Shown: positions 38,438 through 48,430, numbered from the stretch's first letter. The stretch is 64,000 nucleotides of DNA from Psychrobacter sp. NG254 (GCF_015277735.1 NZ_JADHDA010000001.1:124001-188000), one strand, 5' to 3'. A program made the numbers and translations. The notes: generated from the sequence alone by a model not told the origin.

Positions 38438-38469
38438 GGTCGTCAAAACACATGGTTATTTTGACGACC
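38438..38469 (+). terminator. Hairpin between bamA and lpxD
   Basis: GGTCGTCAAAA pairs perfectly with TTTTGACGACC (11 bp, 10-nt loop). The following GTTTCATTT is only a weak T tract, so it may be an attenuator or mRNA-stabilising hairpin rather than a full terminator. Confidence 0.5.
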
Positions 38470-38504
38470 GTTTCATTTATAACCCTACTTTATTAATAAT
38501 AATT

Positions 38505-39521
38505 ATGATAACGATTGAGCAGCTTATCACTCGAATTGAGCAGCGTCAGCCTGTTGTAAACAAGGCTGAAATATATGCTGAGCAATTGTGTCAACCATTC
38601 ACTAGCGTCGGTAGCCTGACGACTGCTGATCAAAAGCAACTCAGCTTTTTGGCAGACCCGCACTACATCACTAGTTTGGCCAGTAGTCAGGCAGGTGCTG
38701 TATTAGTCACGCAACAATATCGTGACCAAGTACCTGTTAATTCAATCGCTTTAGTCGTTGCCAGCCCTTATTTGGCATATGCTGCTGCCAGTCAGTTGTT
38801 TGCCCGTGAGTCACGGTCTGAAGGCATTCACCCAAGCGCTGTGATTGCTGATAGCGCAGTCATTGGTGAGCAGGTCAGTATTGGGCCTTTTTGCGTAATT
38901 GGTGACAATGTGCAAGTGGGCGCTCGTAGTTCACTCGCAGCTCACGTGGTCATCGAGGCTAATACCAGTATTGGTACGGATTGTGTGATTAAGTCGCAAG
39001 TGGTTATCGGGCACGACTGCAGTATTGGCAGTCATGTGAGGCTGCATGCGGGCGTCAGTATCGGTTCTGAAGGATTTGGGTTTGCACCTACTAAAGATCC
39101 TAGCACCACAGGCTGGGAGCGTATTGCTCAGTTAGGCCGTGTGATCATCGGTGATCATGTTCGAATCGGTAGTCAGAGCTGCGTTGATCGTGGCGCTATT
39201 GACGATACGGTCATCGGCAACCATGTTATTATTGATAATCTGGTACAAGTGGCACATAACGTACGTATCGGTGATGGTACTGCTATCGCTGCTCAAACGG
39301 GTATTGCAGGTAGTACTACTATTGGCAAACGCTGTATCATCGGCGGTGCAGTCGGTATTACAGGACACATCAATATCACCGATGATGTGACTTTGTCTGG
39401 TATGACCATGGCCACCAAATCCATAAAAACCGCTGGATCATATTCCTCTGGCACTGCTGCAATGCCCACTGCCAATTGGCGACGTGCGGCTGTACGCTTT
39501 CGCCAGCTTGGCAATAACTGA
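38505..39521 (+). CDS. lpxD: UDP-3-O-(3-hydroxyacyl)glucosamine N-acyltransferase
   Basis: A 338-residue left-handed beta-helix acyltransferase performing the third step of lipid A synthesis. An N-terminal uridine-binding domain (LSFLADPHYITSL) precedes a long run of hexapeptide repeats (IGEQVSIGPFCVIGDNVQVG and onward). The catalytic region is VVIGHDCSIGS, with SIGSEGFGFAPT and the AQTGIAGSTTIG and GITGHINI turns. Part of lpxD-fabZ-lpxA with short gaps. Confidence 0.96.
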   Translation: MITIEQLITRIEQRQPVVNKAEIYAEQLCQPFTSVGSLTTADQKQLSFLADPHYITSLASSQAGAVLVTQQYRDQVPVNSIALVVASPYLAYAAASQLFARESRSEGIHPSAVIADSAVIGEQVSIGPFCVIGDNVQVGARSSLAAHVVIEANTSIGTDCVIKSQVVIGHDCSIGSHVRLHAGVSIGSEGFGFAPTKDPSTTGWERIAQLGRVIIGDHVRIGSQSCVDRGAIDDTVIGNHVIIDNLVQVAHNVRIGDGTAIAAQTGIAGSTTIGKRCIIGGAVGITGHINITDDVTLSGMTMATKSIKTAGSYSSGTAAMPTANWRRAAVRFRQLGNN

Positions 39522-39571
39522 TTGCCATATAACCCAATAAAAAACTTAAGATACAGCAAGGAAGCATCCTT

Positions 39572-40108
39572 ATGAACAGCAATAACATAGATACCCCAAC
39601 TGACGAAGACATTAAAAGCTTGGCTGAGCAAGGTCTGACGCTGCCATTAACTTACCACACTATTAAGCACTATCTGCCGCATCGCTATCCTTTTATGCTG
39701 GTGGATAGAATTGTGTGTTGCACCCCTGGTGAGTGCATTACTGGTATCAAAAACGTGACGATTAATGAGGAATTCTTCAACGGTCATTTTCCTGACGAGC
39801 CAATCATGCCAGGCGTATTGATGGTAGAAGCCATGGCACAAGTATCAGGTGTGCTTGGGTTTATTAGTGCTGGATTAACCGCAGAAGATGGCTATTTGTA
39901 TCTTTTTGCAGGGGTTGATAAAGTTCGCTTCAAGCGTCGTGTGATTCCGGGTGATCAGCTGATTATTCGTGCCAAAACAGTGATGCAGAGACATGGTATT
40001 TATAAGTTTGATTGTACTGTGCATGTCGAGGACGAGCTGGCCGCTAGTGCTCAAGTTATGATTGCACGTCAAGAGCAGCAAAAGGTCAAAGACGCGAAAG
40101 AGGCTTAA
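39572..40108 (+). CDS. fabZ: 3-hydroxyacyl-ACP dehydratase FabZ
   Basis: A 178-residue hotdog-fold dehydratase of fatty acid synthesis. It has HRYPFMLVDRIV, the catalytic His in FNGHFPDEPIMPGVLMVEAMAQ, and KVRFKRRVIPGDQL. About 25 extra N-terminal residues (NSNNIDTPTDEDIKS) relative to E. coli. AAGGAAG lies upstream of the ATG. Its position between lpxD and lpxA balances fatty acid and lipid A synthesis, which share 3-hydroxyacyl-ACP. Confidence 0.97.
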   Translation: MNSNNIDTPTDEDIKSLAEQGLTLPLTYHTIKHYLPHRYPFMLVDRIVCCTPGECITGIKNVTINEEFFNGHFPDEPIMPGVLMVEAMAQVSGVLGFISAGLTAEDGYLYLFAGVDKVRFKRRVIPGDQLIIRAKTVMQRHGIYKFDCTVHVEDELAASAQVMIARQEQQKVKDAKEA

Positions 40109-40275
40109 TTTTTTAGTAAGCCAAAGTGCATGCAAACTTATATTAGATCGACTACTACAACTAGAATTAGCAGTTATATTTGACAACGCAGCTTATTATT
40201 AGCCTCATGGTTAGGCTAGATGGGTTGTGTTTTGCTTACTATTTACTCGTATTAAATGATACAAGGGTCCACACT

Positions 40276-41055
40276 ATGAGTCAGATTCATCCCACAGCAC
40301 TCATCTCCCCATCTGCGCAGATTGATGAGACTGCTATTATTGGTCCTTATTGTATCGTTGGTGACGAGGTGTCAATTGGTGCACATACGGTGTTACATCG
40401 TCATGTGGTCGTGACTAAGCTGACTCGTATCGGTGAGCACAATCAAATTTATCAATTTGCCAGCATTGGTGAAGATCCTCAGGATCTAAAGTATGCGGGT
40501 GAGCGTACTTGGCTTGAGATTGGCGATCATAATACGATTCGTGAAGCATGCAGCTTACATCGTGGCACTGCTCAAGATGGCGAGCTAACCAAAATTGGCA
40601 GTCACAACTTACTGATGGTCAATACGCATGTGGCACATGACTGCGTGATTGGCGATCACAATGTACTGGCCAATAATGTCGGTGTGGCAGGGCATGTGAC
40701 CATTGGTGATCATACGATTATCGGTGGTAACTCAGGTATTCATCAGTTTTGTACAGTAGATGACTATAGTTTGATTGGCGGTGCCAGTTTAATTCTAAAA
40801 GACGTTGCTGCATTTACGATGGTATCTGGCAATCCGGCAAAAGCGCATGGACTCAATATTGAAGGCATGCGCCGTAAAGGCTGGTCAAAAGAGACCATCA
40901 ATTTTTTACGCGAAGCCTACCGCACAATTTTCAGATCGGGCTTGACGACCGTAAAAGCGCTTGAGGTTCTGAGTAATGAGATGCTGCCAAAAGAGCCAAA
41001 GATTCAGTTGCTCATTGACTCCTTACAGAAGAGTCGCCGCGGCGTAGTGCGCTAA
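40276..41055 (+). CDS. lpxA: UDP-N-acetylglucosamine acyltransferase
   Basis: A 259-residue beta-helix acyltransferase catalysing the first lipid A step. It starts MSQIHPTALISPSAQID; hexapeptide repeats follow; the catalytic His lies in NTHVAHDCVIGDHN; QFASIGEDPQDLKYAGE and REACSLHRGT are diagnostic. The C-terminal helical domain begins near GLNIEGMRRKGWS. ATG 40276 is used; the frame from 40180 would add 32 non-homologous residues. Confidence 0.97.
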   Translation: MSQIHPTALISPSAQIDETAIIGPYCIVGDEVSIGAHTVLHRHVVVTKLTRIGEHNQIYQFASIGEDPQDLKYAGERTWLEIGDHNTIREACSLHRGTAQDGELTKIGSHNLLMVNTHVAHDCVIGDHNVLANNVGVAGHVTIGDHTIIGGNSGIHQFCTVDDYSLIGGASLILKDVAAFTMVSGNPAKAHGLNIEGMRRKGWSKETINFLREAYRTIFRSGLTTVKALEVLSNEMLPKEPKIQLLIDSLQKSRRGVVR

Positions 41056-41147
41056 ACACCTATTTAGGTACTATAAAAGGTAAGCCAAGGTATTGCATTT
41101 CACACTTTTAATGTACCAGACTTTTACCAATGAGAGATGATATTGCT

Positions 41148-41178
41148 AAAGGCCATAACCAATTGTTATGGCCTTTTA
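41148..41178 (+). terminator. Intrinsic terminator after lpxA
   Basis: AAAGGCCATAAC pairs perfectly with GTTATGGCCTTT around CAATT, followed by a short T run. It closes the lpxD-fabZ-lpxA unit. The rest of the 302-bp gap to the symporter gene is AT-rich, with no other feature I can support. Confidence 0.85.
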
Positions 41179-41357
41179 TGTTTATGAGCACTTGACTTTT
41201 TTAGTCGCTTAGCAGAAACTTCACAATTATATATTGTTAGACTCTAGTAACTTATTTTAACCAACCGCTAATCTGTAGTCTCTTTAAGTATCTGTCTTAG
41301 ACTTTCAATGAGTTTGATAGCTTAAAGGGAATTACTATTGAATTTTAGGAGCGTCGC

Positions 41358-42875
41358 ATGGCAGAGCAAAGGGAAAATTGGTCTAGTAGGACGGGGTTTA
41401 TTATCGCCGCTGTCGGTTCAGCTGTAGGATTGGGTAATATATGGCGTTTTCCATATGTGGCTTATGATAATGGTGGTGGTGCATTTATGGTGCCATACCT
41501 GATCGCTTTATTCACGGCAGGTATTCCACTACTGTTTTTAGATTATATTATTGGGCATAAATATCGTTCAGCGCCGCCGCGCGCTTATAAAAAGATGGTG
41601 AAGTCTGCTCAGTTTATCGGATGGTGGCAGACTCTCGTCTCCTTTGTCATTGCCATTTACTATGCTGCCGTCATCGTTTGGGCAGGCAGTTATATGGTGT
41701 TCTCTTTTGGCCAGAAATGGGGAGAGGATACGACAACCTTCTTTGTCAGTGACTTTATCAAACACACAGGGGATCTAAACGCGGTATTTGTACCGCAGAT
41801 GTTTATAGGTCTTATCCTTGTTTGGGCATTGGCGATGTTGATTATGTTTGGCGGTATCCGTAAGGGTGTTGAGCTTGCCAACAAAATCTGTATACCATTA
41901 CTTATTGTACTGTTCGGTATCATGGTATTCAAAGCGCTGAGCTTACCAGGCGCTGCCGTTGGTTTGAACGCATTCTTTGAGCCAAATTGGGAAAAAATGA
42001 AAGATCCTAACGTTTGGCTTGCCGCTTATGGCCATGTGTTTTTCTCACTGTCAGTAGGTTTTGGTATCATGGTTACCTATGCCTCTTACCTTAAAAAGAA
42101 CACAAACCTCACAGGTGCAGGCTTGGTTGTCGGTTTTGCCAACTCTTCTTTTGAGCTTATCGCAGGTATCGGTATCTTTGCTGCCATTGGTTTTATGGCA
42201 GTATCGACAGGCCAAGATGTCGCAGAAGTGGCCAGTGGTGGTGTTGGATTGGCGTTCTTTGTATTCCCAAAAATCATCTCTACGATGGGTGCCAGTGGTG
42301 ATTTCGTTGGTTTCTTATTCTTCGGATCGTTAGTGGTTGCAGGTATCAGCTCTTTGATTAGTATTCTTGAAGTGCCTATTTCTGCCTTCCAAGATAAATT
42401 TGACTGGTCACGCAAGAAAGCCGTTACGGTAATTGGTGGTGTTTGTGCTGCTATATCTATTGTTGCCTTCTCTACCGGCAGCTCGCTGGTATTGGTCGAT
42501 GTGATCGATCATTTCGCCAACAATATCGGTATCGTCGCTGGTGGTCTGCTGTCAATTGTCAGTGTCACTTGGTTTAACCGCCAAAAAATCCCAGGCCTAC
42601 TTGATCATATCAACCGCATTTCTAGTGTCAAACTTGGCGGTGCTTGGGTATTCATGCTAACGGTTATTACACCGACTGTCCTTACGATTGCTTTGGGTCT
42701 AAAGCTGATCGATTTGGTTCGAGAGCCTTATGAGGGATATTCAACCTCTATCCTATTATTCTTTGGTTGGGGCGTTGTGGTATTCTTTGGATTGGGTGCA
42801 TTTATTATGACTCGTATCAAAGGTCGATACGATGATGAGGATGACAAATCACGCTTACTTGATGATGCTCGCTAA
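41358..42875 (+). CDS. Na+-dependent NSS-family symporter (MetP-like)
   Basis: A 505-residue neurotransmitter:sodium symporter family protein with about 12 membrane helices. The unwound first helix, which forms the Na+ and substrate site, is clear: GFIIAAVGSAVGLGNIWRFPY, followed by NGGGAFMVPYL. The GSLVVAGISSLISILEV stretch corresponds to helix 8. Bacterial members import amino acids. The 44-residue gene just downstream encodes a MetS-type small subunit, which points to the MetPS type (methionine/alanine import in Corynebacterium). TAGGAG precedes the ATG. Substrate is inferred, not shown. Confidence 0.9.
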   Translation: MAEQRENWSSRTGFIIAAVGSAVGLGNIWRFPYVAYDNGGGAFMVPYLIALFTAGIPLLFLDYIIGHKYRSAPPRAYKKMVKSAQFIGWWQTLVSFVIAIYYAAVIVWAGSYMVFSFGQKWGEDTTTFFVSDFIKHTGDLNAVFVPQMFIGLILVWALAMLIMFGGIRKGVELANKICIPLLIVLFGIMVFKALSLPGAAVGLNAFFEPNWEKMKDPNVWLAAYGHVFFSLSVGFGIMVTYASYLKKNTNLTGAGLVVGFANSSFELIAGIGIFAAIGFMAVSTGQDVAEVASGGVGLAFFVFPKIISTMGASGDFVGFLFFGSLVVAGISSLISILEVPISAFQDKFDWSRKKAVTVIGGVCAAISIVAFSTGSSLVLVDVIDHFANNIGIVAGGLLSIVSVTWFNRQKIPGLLDHINRISSVKLGGAWVFMLTVITPTVLTIALGLKLIDLVREPYEGYSTSILLFFGWGVVVFFGLGAFIMTRIKGRYDDEDDKSRLLDDAR

Positions 42876-42904
42876 TCAGATTGAAATTTTAATAGGAACT
42901 TATT

Positions 42905-43039
42905 ATGAGTACTTCAGCCATTATTTTTATGATTATTTCGATGCTGCTTATCTGGGGTGGTTTGATTGCCGCAATTTTGCATCTAAGAAAGCATCCTGAC
43001 ATTCCTATGAGTGAATTGCCAGATGATCATATTTATTAG
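42905..43039 (+). CDS. metS: MetS-like small subunit of the NSS symporter
   Basis: A 44-residue protein: one membrane helix (AIIFMIISMLLIWGGLIAAILHL), then the short polar tail RKHPDIPMSELPDDHIY. The WGG...AI helix and the HPD..P tail match the MetS family of tiny subunits required by MetP-type transporters. It lies 29 bp after the symporter stop with AGGAACTT upstream of the ATG, so it is co-transcribed. Genes this short are commonly missed. Confidence 0.85.
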   Translation: MSTSAIIFMIISMLLIWGGLIAAILHLRKHPDIPMSELPDDHIY

Positions 43040-43068
43040 TCTCTAATAGCTAATGAACGTGTGAATAA

Positions 43069-43104
43069 AAAAATGCCAGTCAGGTTTTCCTGACTGGCAT
43101 TTTT
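43069..43104. terminator. Bidirectional terminator between metS and tgt
   Basis: AAAAATGCCAGTCAGG pairs perfectly with CCTGACTGGCATTTTT around TTTT (16 bp). A and T runs on either side make it work for both the plus-strand metPS unit and minus-strand tgt. Confidence 0.92.
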
Positions 43105-43140
43105 GATTTTATATCTTAAAAAATATACATACAGCCATAG

Positions 43141-44340
<1,200 letters not shown>

Positions 44341-44359
44341 TTAGCGGTTTTTTTGGACA

Positions 44360-44467
44360 TATAGTCAGAGAATCACTGAACTGCTACGGCGTTGCCCTCC
44401 CTAAATGTACTACTTGTACCATCTTCAGTCGGCTGCCTTGTACCCATTTTAGCGTTCTTTAGCTATA
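44360..44467. repeat. Dispersed intergenic repeat, copy B (108 bp)
   Basis: The second copy of the element at 11054-11161, with the identical core GTCGGCTGCCTTGT, the CTACGG block, a TGTACTACTTGTAC block and inverted ATAGTC/GCTATA ends. It fills much of the gap between tgt and the SOUL gene. An 80-codon open frame across it (44392-44634) is treated as spurious; nothing else in the gap is recognisable. Confidence 0.7.
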
Positions 44468-44669
44468 GATATTGGATGTCATCGATATACGCTCGATACA
44501 CACTTTGTTCAATACCGCTTTGTCATAACCAAAAAATACAGATAGCACCCCAAAAGACACAGACAGCAAGTGGCGTCATTGATAAAGTACCACTTATACG
44601 GGTGAGGCAATCAGAGTCATCAGAATTATTTTAAGAAGCAGACGTATTTTAAGAAATTAGGGAAATAAT

Positions 44670-45320
44670 ATGAAAAAGACAGGTTATTTATTATTAATGG
44701 GCGGATTACTGTTGATATCAAAAGGGGCGATGGCTGCTGAGCCAGAAGAGCCAGAGTACACTTTATTGACGCAAACAGGCGACTTTGAGCTGCGTCGTTA
44801 TGACGATCAGCTCGTGGCGCAAACGTGGGTGAGTGGTGATCAAGACGCCGCCAGTCGAGAAGGGTTCAAAGTGTTAGCGGATTATATCTTTGGTAATAAT
44901 ACAGCACCAACGGGCGGCAGTAGTAAAATTAGCATGACAGCGCCTGTCACGATGCAGTCTGAGGCCAGTGATGAATCACAAAAAATTGCGATGACAGCAC
45001 CAGTAAGCATGCAGCAGGAGGATGGGAAGTGGCGCGTGCAATTCACTATGCCAAGTCAATATACGATGCAAACGTTACCAAAGCCCAATAATCCAAATGT
45101 TGAGATTATTGAAGTGCCTGCACAGACTTATGGTGTGATTAAATTCTCTTGGCTCGCAGGAGAGGACAAAGTAGCGGAAAAAACCGAAGCGTTGCAGACA
45201 TGGATGCAAGACCAGAATCTGACGCCTACAGGCGAGCCTGAATTAGCACGTTATAACCCACCTTGGACGCTACCATTTTTGCGCCGCAATGAGGTAATGA
45301 TTGCCTACGAGTCAAAATAG
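44670..45320 (+). CDS. SOUL-family heme-binding protein, secreted
   Basis: A 216-residue protein with a signal peptide (hydrophobic YLLLMGGLLLISKGAMA, cleavage near AMAA), so periplasmic. The SOUL domain is recognisable from YTLLTQTGDFELRRYDDQLVAQTWV, FKVLADYIFGNN, the repeated ISMTAPV / IAMTAPV motifs, and late ARYNPPWTLPFLRRNEVMI. Some family members bind heme; the bacterial role is unknown. AGGGAAAT lies upstream of the ATG. Monocistronic, ending at a bidirectional terminator. Confidence 0.87.
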   Translation: MKKTGYLLLMGGLLLISKGAMAAEPEEPEYTLLTQTGDFELRRYDDQLVAQTWVSGDQDAASREGFKVLADYIFGNNTAPTGGSSKISMTAPVTMQSEASDESQKIAMTAPVSMQQEDGKWRVQFTMPSQYTMQTLPKPNNPNVEIIEVPAQTYGVIKFSWLAGEDKVAEKTEALQTWMQDQNLTPTGEPELARYNPPWTLPFLRRNEVMIAYESK

Positions 45321-45406
45321 TAGCCGCAGCTCAAGGATATCATTTTTAATAAGTATGTTATTTATCTGCTTCAACGATTCATAGGTTTATAAAAATTAGC
45401 CCCATA

Positions 45407-45434
45407 AAAAAAGACAGCAATCGCTGTCTTTTTT
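45407..45434. terminator. Bidirectional terminator between the SOUL gene and asd
   Basis: AAAAAAGACAGC pairs perfectly with GCTGTCTTTTTT around AATC. The A and T runs on both arms serve both converging genes. Confidence 0.9.
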
Positions 45435-45459
45435 GTATTCAAGGTTTTGGGTAGCTTGT

Positions 45460-46593
45460 CTAGTTTTTTTGCTCGCGGATGATATTTAGCATACGGCGTA
45501 ATGGTTCAGCTGCGCCCCATAGGAGTTGATCACCGACAGTAAATGCACCTAGATACTCAGGACCCATATTGAGCTTACGCAGGCGACCTAACGCAACAGT
45601 CAAAGTACCAGTAACGGCCACTGGCGTTAAGCGGTTCATGGTGGCTTCTTTGTCATCTTCAACCAAATCCAACCACTCGTTGCCGCTATTTTTCAGCGCC
45701 GCTTCGATTTCTTCTAACGGAATGTCTTTTTTGAGCTTAATGGTTAAGCCTTGTGCATGACAGCGCATGGCACCAACGCGGACACACATACCGTCGATGG
45801 CAATCTTATCAGCTTCAGAATTACCAAGGATTTTGTTGGTCTCAACACCACCTTTCCATTCTTCTTTTGACTGTTTATTCTCTAGTTGAACATCAATATA
45901 AGGAATCAAACTACCTGCTAGTGGCACACCAAAGTACTGAGTAGGAAAGTCTGCTGAACGCTGAGTCTGAGCGATTTTTTTGTCGATCTCAAGAATCGCG
46001 CTAGCAGGGTCAGCCAACTCGTCTTTGACCGCATCATGCAATATGCCCATGCCGCTGATAAGCTCGCGCATGTTGTTGGCACCAGAGCCGCTAGCGGCTT
46101 GGTATGTCATGGCGCTGACCCATTCCACCCAGCCTCTATTAAACAATTCACCGATGGCCATTAGCATCAACGATACGGTACAGTTACCACCAATGAAGTC
46201 TTTTTTACCACTGACTAAGGCACTATCGATGACAGTACGATTGACAGGGTCAAGAATGATGATGCTATCATCTTTCATACGTAGTGTGCTTGCAGCGTCA
46301 ATCCAATAACCACTCCAACCACCATCACGTAGAGGCTGATGCACTTTTGAGGTGTAATCACCACCTTGGCAGGTGATAATCACATCACAAGCAGCAAGTG
46401 CTTCAATATCATGAGCATCCTTTAGTTGACTGGTTTCAATACCCTCGAATGTGGGCGCATTGCCGCCAGCATTACTGGTTGAAAAAAATACAGGTGTGAT
46501 GCCGTTGAAGTCGTTTTCTTCTTGCATACGTTGTATCAATACTGACCCGACCATACCGCGCCAGCCTACCAAGCCTACTGTTAAATTACTCAT
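45460..46593 (-). CDS. asd: Aspartate-semialdehyde dehydrogenase
   Basis: A 377-residue enzyme reducing aspartyl phosphate to the semialdehyde, the branch point to lysine/DAP, methionine and threonine. It starts [17 protein letters not shown] (NADP site); the catalytic Cys is in [28 protein letters not shown] and the C-terminal AEPLRRML are typical of the proteobacterial Asd type. ATG 46593 follows AGGATTGGA; TTG 46602 is less likely. Confidence 0.96.
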   Translation of the reverse strand: MSNLTVGLVGWRGMVGSVLIQRMQEENDFNGITPVFFSTSNAGGNAPTFEGIETSQLKDAHDIEALAACDVIITCQGGDYTSKVHQPLRDGGWSGYWIDAASTLRMKDDSIIILDPVNRTVIDSALVSGKKDFIGGNCTVSLMLMAIGELFNRGWVEWVSAMTYQAASGSGANNMRELISGMGILHDAVKDELADPASAILEIDKKIAQTQRSADFPTQYFGVPLAGSLIPYIDVQLENKQSKEEWKGGVETNKILGNSEADKIAIDGMCVRVGAMRCHAQGLTIKLKKDIPLEEIEAALKNSGNEWLDLVEDDKEATMNRLTPVAVTGTLTVALGRLRKLNMGPEYLGAFTVGDQLLWGAAEPLRRMLNIIREQKN

Positions 46594-46996
46594 GAAATCC
46601 AATCCTATTTACAGTTATTTGTTGCATCGTCAACCAGTAACAATGCCGTGAATGGCCTAAAAAAGCAAGACGTTTTGGCCATTATTTGGTCGTTTTTCAT
46701 GCACAATTAACTATGTTCACTATAACTTTAAGTTATTACTGTTAATTGGGATAGCGCTAGCATTGTAATTATTTATTGTCATTGCCATAGTATCGTTATT
46801 CACCAGTAGGCGAAAATTCTATGAAATGCTACAGTAACCTTCACTATCTATAATCAATAGCCAATCTTAGACAAAATATATAGATGACAGCACGAGACTG
46901 AGTATCATTTTTTGCTCCGCTGTTGTTTGTCTTTTAGCTCATGATGTCTGTCGTCATTGGCATTATTATCACTTTAACAAACGGTTAGTAACTACT
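46594..46996. other. Divergent intergenic region, no gene seen
   Basis: About 400 AT-rich bases between divergent asd and the EEP-family gene. It must hold both promoters, but I see no strong paired -35 and -10, no hairpin with a T run and no repeat shared with other parts of the window. Confidence 0.5.
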
Positions 46997-48127
46997 ATGG
47001 ATCTCTCACTCTTCTATTACGGTATACAGTGGTTGGCAGGATTCATCGCATTTGTCACGATTTGGGGCTGGATACCACTTGATAACTGGTGGGTACGTGG
47101 CGTTGAGTTTCCACGTATTCAGATCATGGTGCTTGGCATCGTTGCGTGGATTGGTATGCTAGGGTTTTGGTCAGAGTGGCAGACCGGGCAGTGGGCGCTG
47201 TTTATTGTGCTTAGTATTACTTTGGCGTTTCAATTGAGAATGATACTGCCTTATACCAAATTATGGAAAAAAGAAGTTCAAAAAGCAAAGGACAAATCGG
47301 ACAAGCAAGCACATCATATAAAAATCATGGTATCAAACGTCCTTACCCCTAATGATGACACACAAAAACTGGTGGCGTTGGTTGAGCAAAAACAGCCTGA
47401 TATTTTGATTACTTTAGAAACTGATAAAAAGTGGGAGAAAGCTTTACATCAAATCGAGTCTGACTATCCTTATACGGTAAAAGTGCCGCTTGATAATCTG
47501 TATGGCATGCATCTCTATTCTAAGCTTGAGCTGATAGAGCCTGACATTAAGTATTTGATCATAGATGACATACCCTCCATTCATACGCAAATGCGTCTGC
47601 AAAGTGGTCGAGTGATTTGGTTGTATTGCTTGCATCCTATGCCGCCAAGTCCAACGGAAGCAGATAAATCAACCACTCGCGATGCTGAGCTACTGATGGT
47701 TGGTAAGCACATAAAAGAAAACGATCAAACGGCGATATTGGCAGGTGACTTAAATGATGTGGCATGGTCAAAAACCACTCGCCGTTTTCAGCGCATTTCT
47801 GGATTGCTAGATCCTCGTATTGGTCGACACTTTATCAATACCTTTCATGTCAAATACCCATTTCTACGCTGGGCATTGGATCATATTTTCCATAGTGCTT
47901 GTTTTACGGTAGTAGATATCAAGCGTATGCCATCGATAGGTTCCGATCATTTTCCTGTGATGACAACTTTGCAGTATGAGCCAGAAGAGGCCAGCCAACA
48001 AGAGGGTAATGCCCCTACTGCAGAAGCCAATGATATAAAAGAGACAGATCACAAAATACATGAGGGTAAAAAAGAAGGTAAAAAGGTTTCAGAAGAGCAT
48101 CGGCAAGAGCAACGCCGTTTTGTTTAA
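46997..48127 (+). CDS. Membrane-anchored endonuclease/exonuclease/phosphatase (EEP) family protein
   Basis: A 376-residue protein whose first ~85 residues contain three hydrophobic segments (including VLGIVAWIGMLGFW and ALFIVLSITLAF). An EEP domain follows: MVSNVLTPNDD at its start, DILITLETDKKWE (metal-binding Glu), AILAGDLNDVAW (GD.N motif) and SIGSDHFPVM (SDH motif). The layout is like YafD-type proteins. The substrate (nucleic acid, phospholipid or other phosphodiester) is unknown. The last 40 residues are highly charged and probably disordered. Confidence 0.83.
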   Translation: MDLSLFYYGIQWLAGFIAFVTIWGWIPLDNWWVRGVEFPRIQIMVLGIVAWIGMLGFWSEWQTGQWALFIVLSITLAFQLRMILPYTKLWKKEVQKAKDKSDKQAHHIKIMVSNVLTPNDDTQKLVALVEQKQPDILITLETDKKWEKALHQIESDYPYTVKVPLDNLYGMHLYSKLELIEPDIKYLIIDDIPSIHTQMRLQSGRVIWLYCLHPMPPSPTEADKSTTRDAELLMVGKHIKENDQTAILAGDLNDVAWSKTTRRFQRISGLLDPRIGRHFINTFHVKYPFLRWALDHIFHSACFTVVDIKRMPSIGSDHFPVMTTLQYEPEEASQQEGNAPTAEANDIKETDHKIHEGKKEGKKVSEEHRQEQRRFV

Positions 48128-48176
48128 GATAGGGTATGGCTCGTGCATTGGAAAAGCGTAAAACTTGCCACTGTCA

Positions 48177-48194
48177 CGTAAGCATATGCTTACG
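48177..48194 (+). promoter_or_regulatory. GacA-type upstream activating sequence
   Basis: CGTAAGCATATGCTTACG is a perfect 18-bp palindrome and matches the GacA box TGTAAG-N6-CTTACA except for the outermost base on each side. Its centre lies about 65 bp upstream of the predicted start of the small RNA, which is the spacing known for rsmX/Y/Z promoters in Pseudomonas. Confidence 0.7.
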
Positions 48195-48238
48195 CTAAAT
48201 AAGGTTTTTAGCTTCTATTCCTACCAAATTGATTGACC

Positions 48239-48244
48239 TATAAT
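48239..48244 (+). promoter_or_regulatory. -10 box of the Rsm-like small RNA
   Basis: A perfect TATAAT. No good -35 hexamer lies 16-18 bp upstream (TATTCC at best), which would fit a promoter that depends on the upstream activator. Transcription would start near 48251. Confidence 0.6.
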
Positions 48245-48250
48245 AGCAAC

Positions 48251-48430
48251 CATCAACACAAGGATACGTAAGGATACAGTGTTGAGATGGTACTAATAAA
48301 GCGCAGGTCAGCCCACTGTCTTATATTACTGTTCGCGACTTAGGATGAGTCGACAAGGAAGAAAGATAATAATAATAACGTGAAGTGTAAAAGCTCCGAA
48401 CCAATCGCCCTAGGTTCGGAGCTTTTCTTT
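48251..48430 (+). ncRNA. Rsm/Csr-type small RNA that titrates CsrA (predicted)
   Basis: This predicted RNA of about 180 nt runs from the start implied by TATAAT to the terminator at 48389-48426. It carries AGGA motifs at 48261, 48271, 48342 and 48356. The contexts ACAAGGAUAC, GUAAGGAUAC and ACAAGGAA are close to the CsrA/RsmA consensus (ACARGGAU). The third sits in the 7-nt loop of the hairpin CGACU-UAGGAUG-AGUCG (48336-48352), the classic CsrA-binding presentation. ACAGTG (48276) can pair with CACTGT (48314). There is no convincing open reading frame. With the GacA box upstream, it fits a Gac/Rsm regulatory RNA that sequesters CsrA. It lies between the EEP gene and surA. Confidence 0.7.
48389..48430 (+). 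terminator. Intrinsic terminator of the Rsm-like RNA
   Basis: AAAAGCTCCGAACC pairs perfectly with GGTTCGGAGCTTTT (14 bp, 10-nt loop), followed by CTTT. It is too far (262 bp) from the EEP stop to belong simply to that gene. Confidence 0.88.

Noticed and set aside
44392-44634. 80-codon open frame on the plus strand between tgt and the SOUL gene
   Set aside because: It runs through the 108-bp dispersed repeat, has no ribosome binding site and its product has no recognisable features.
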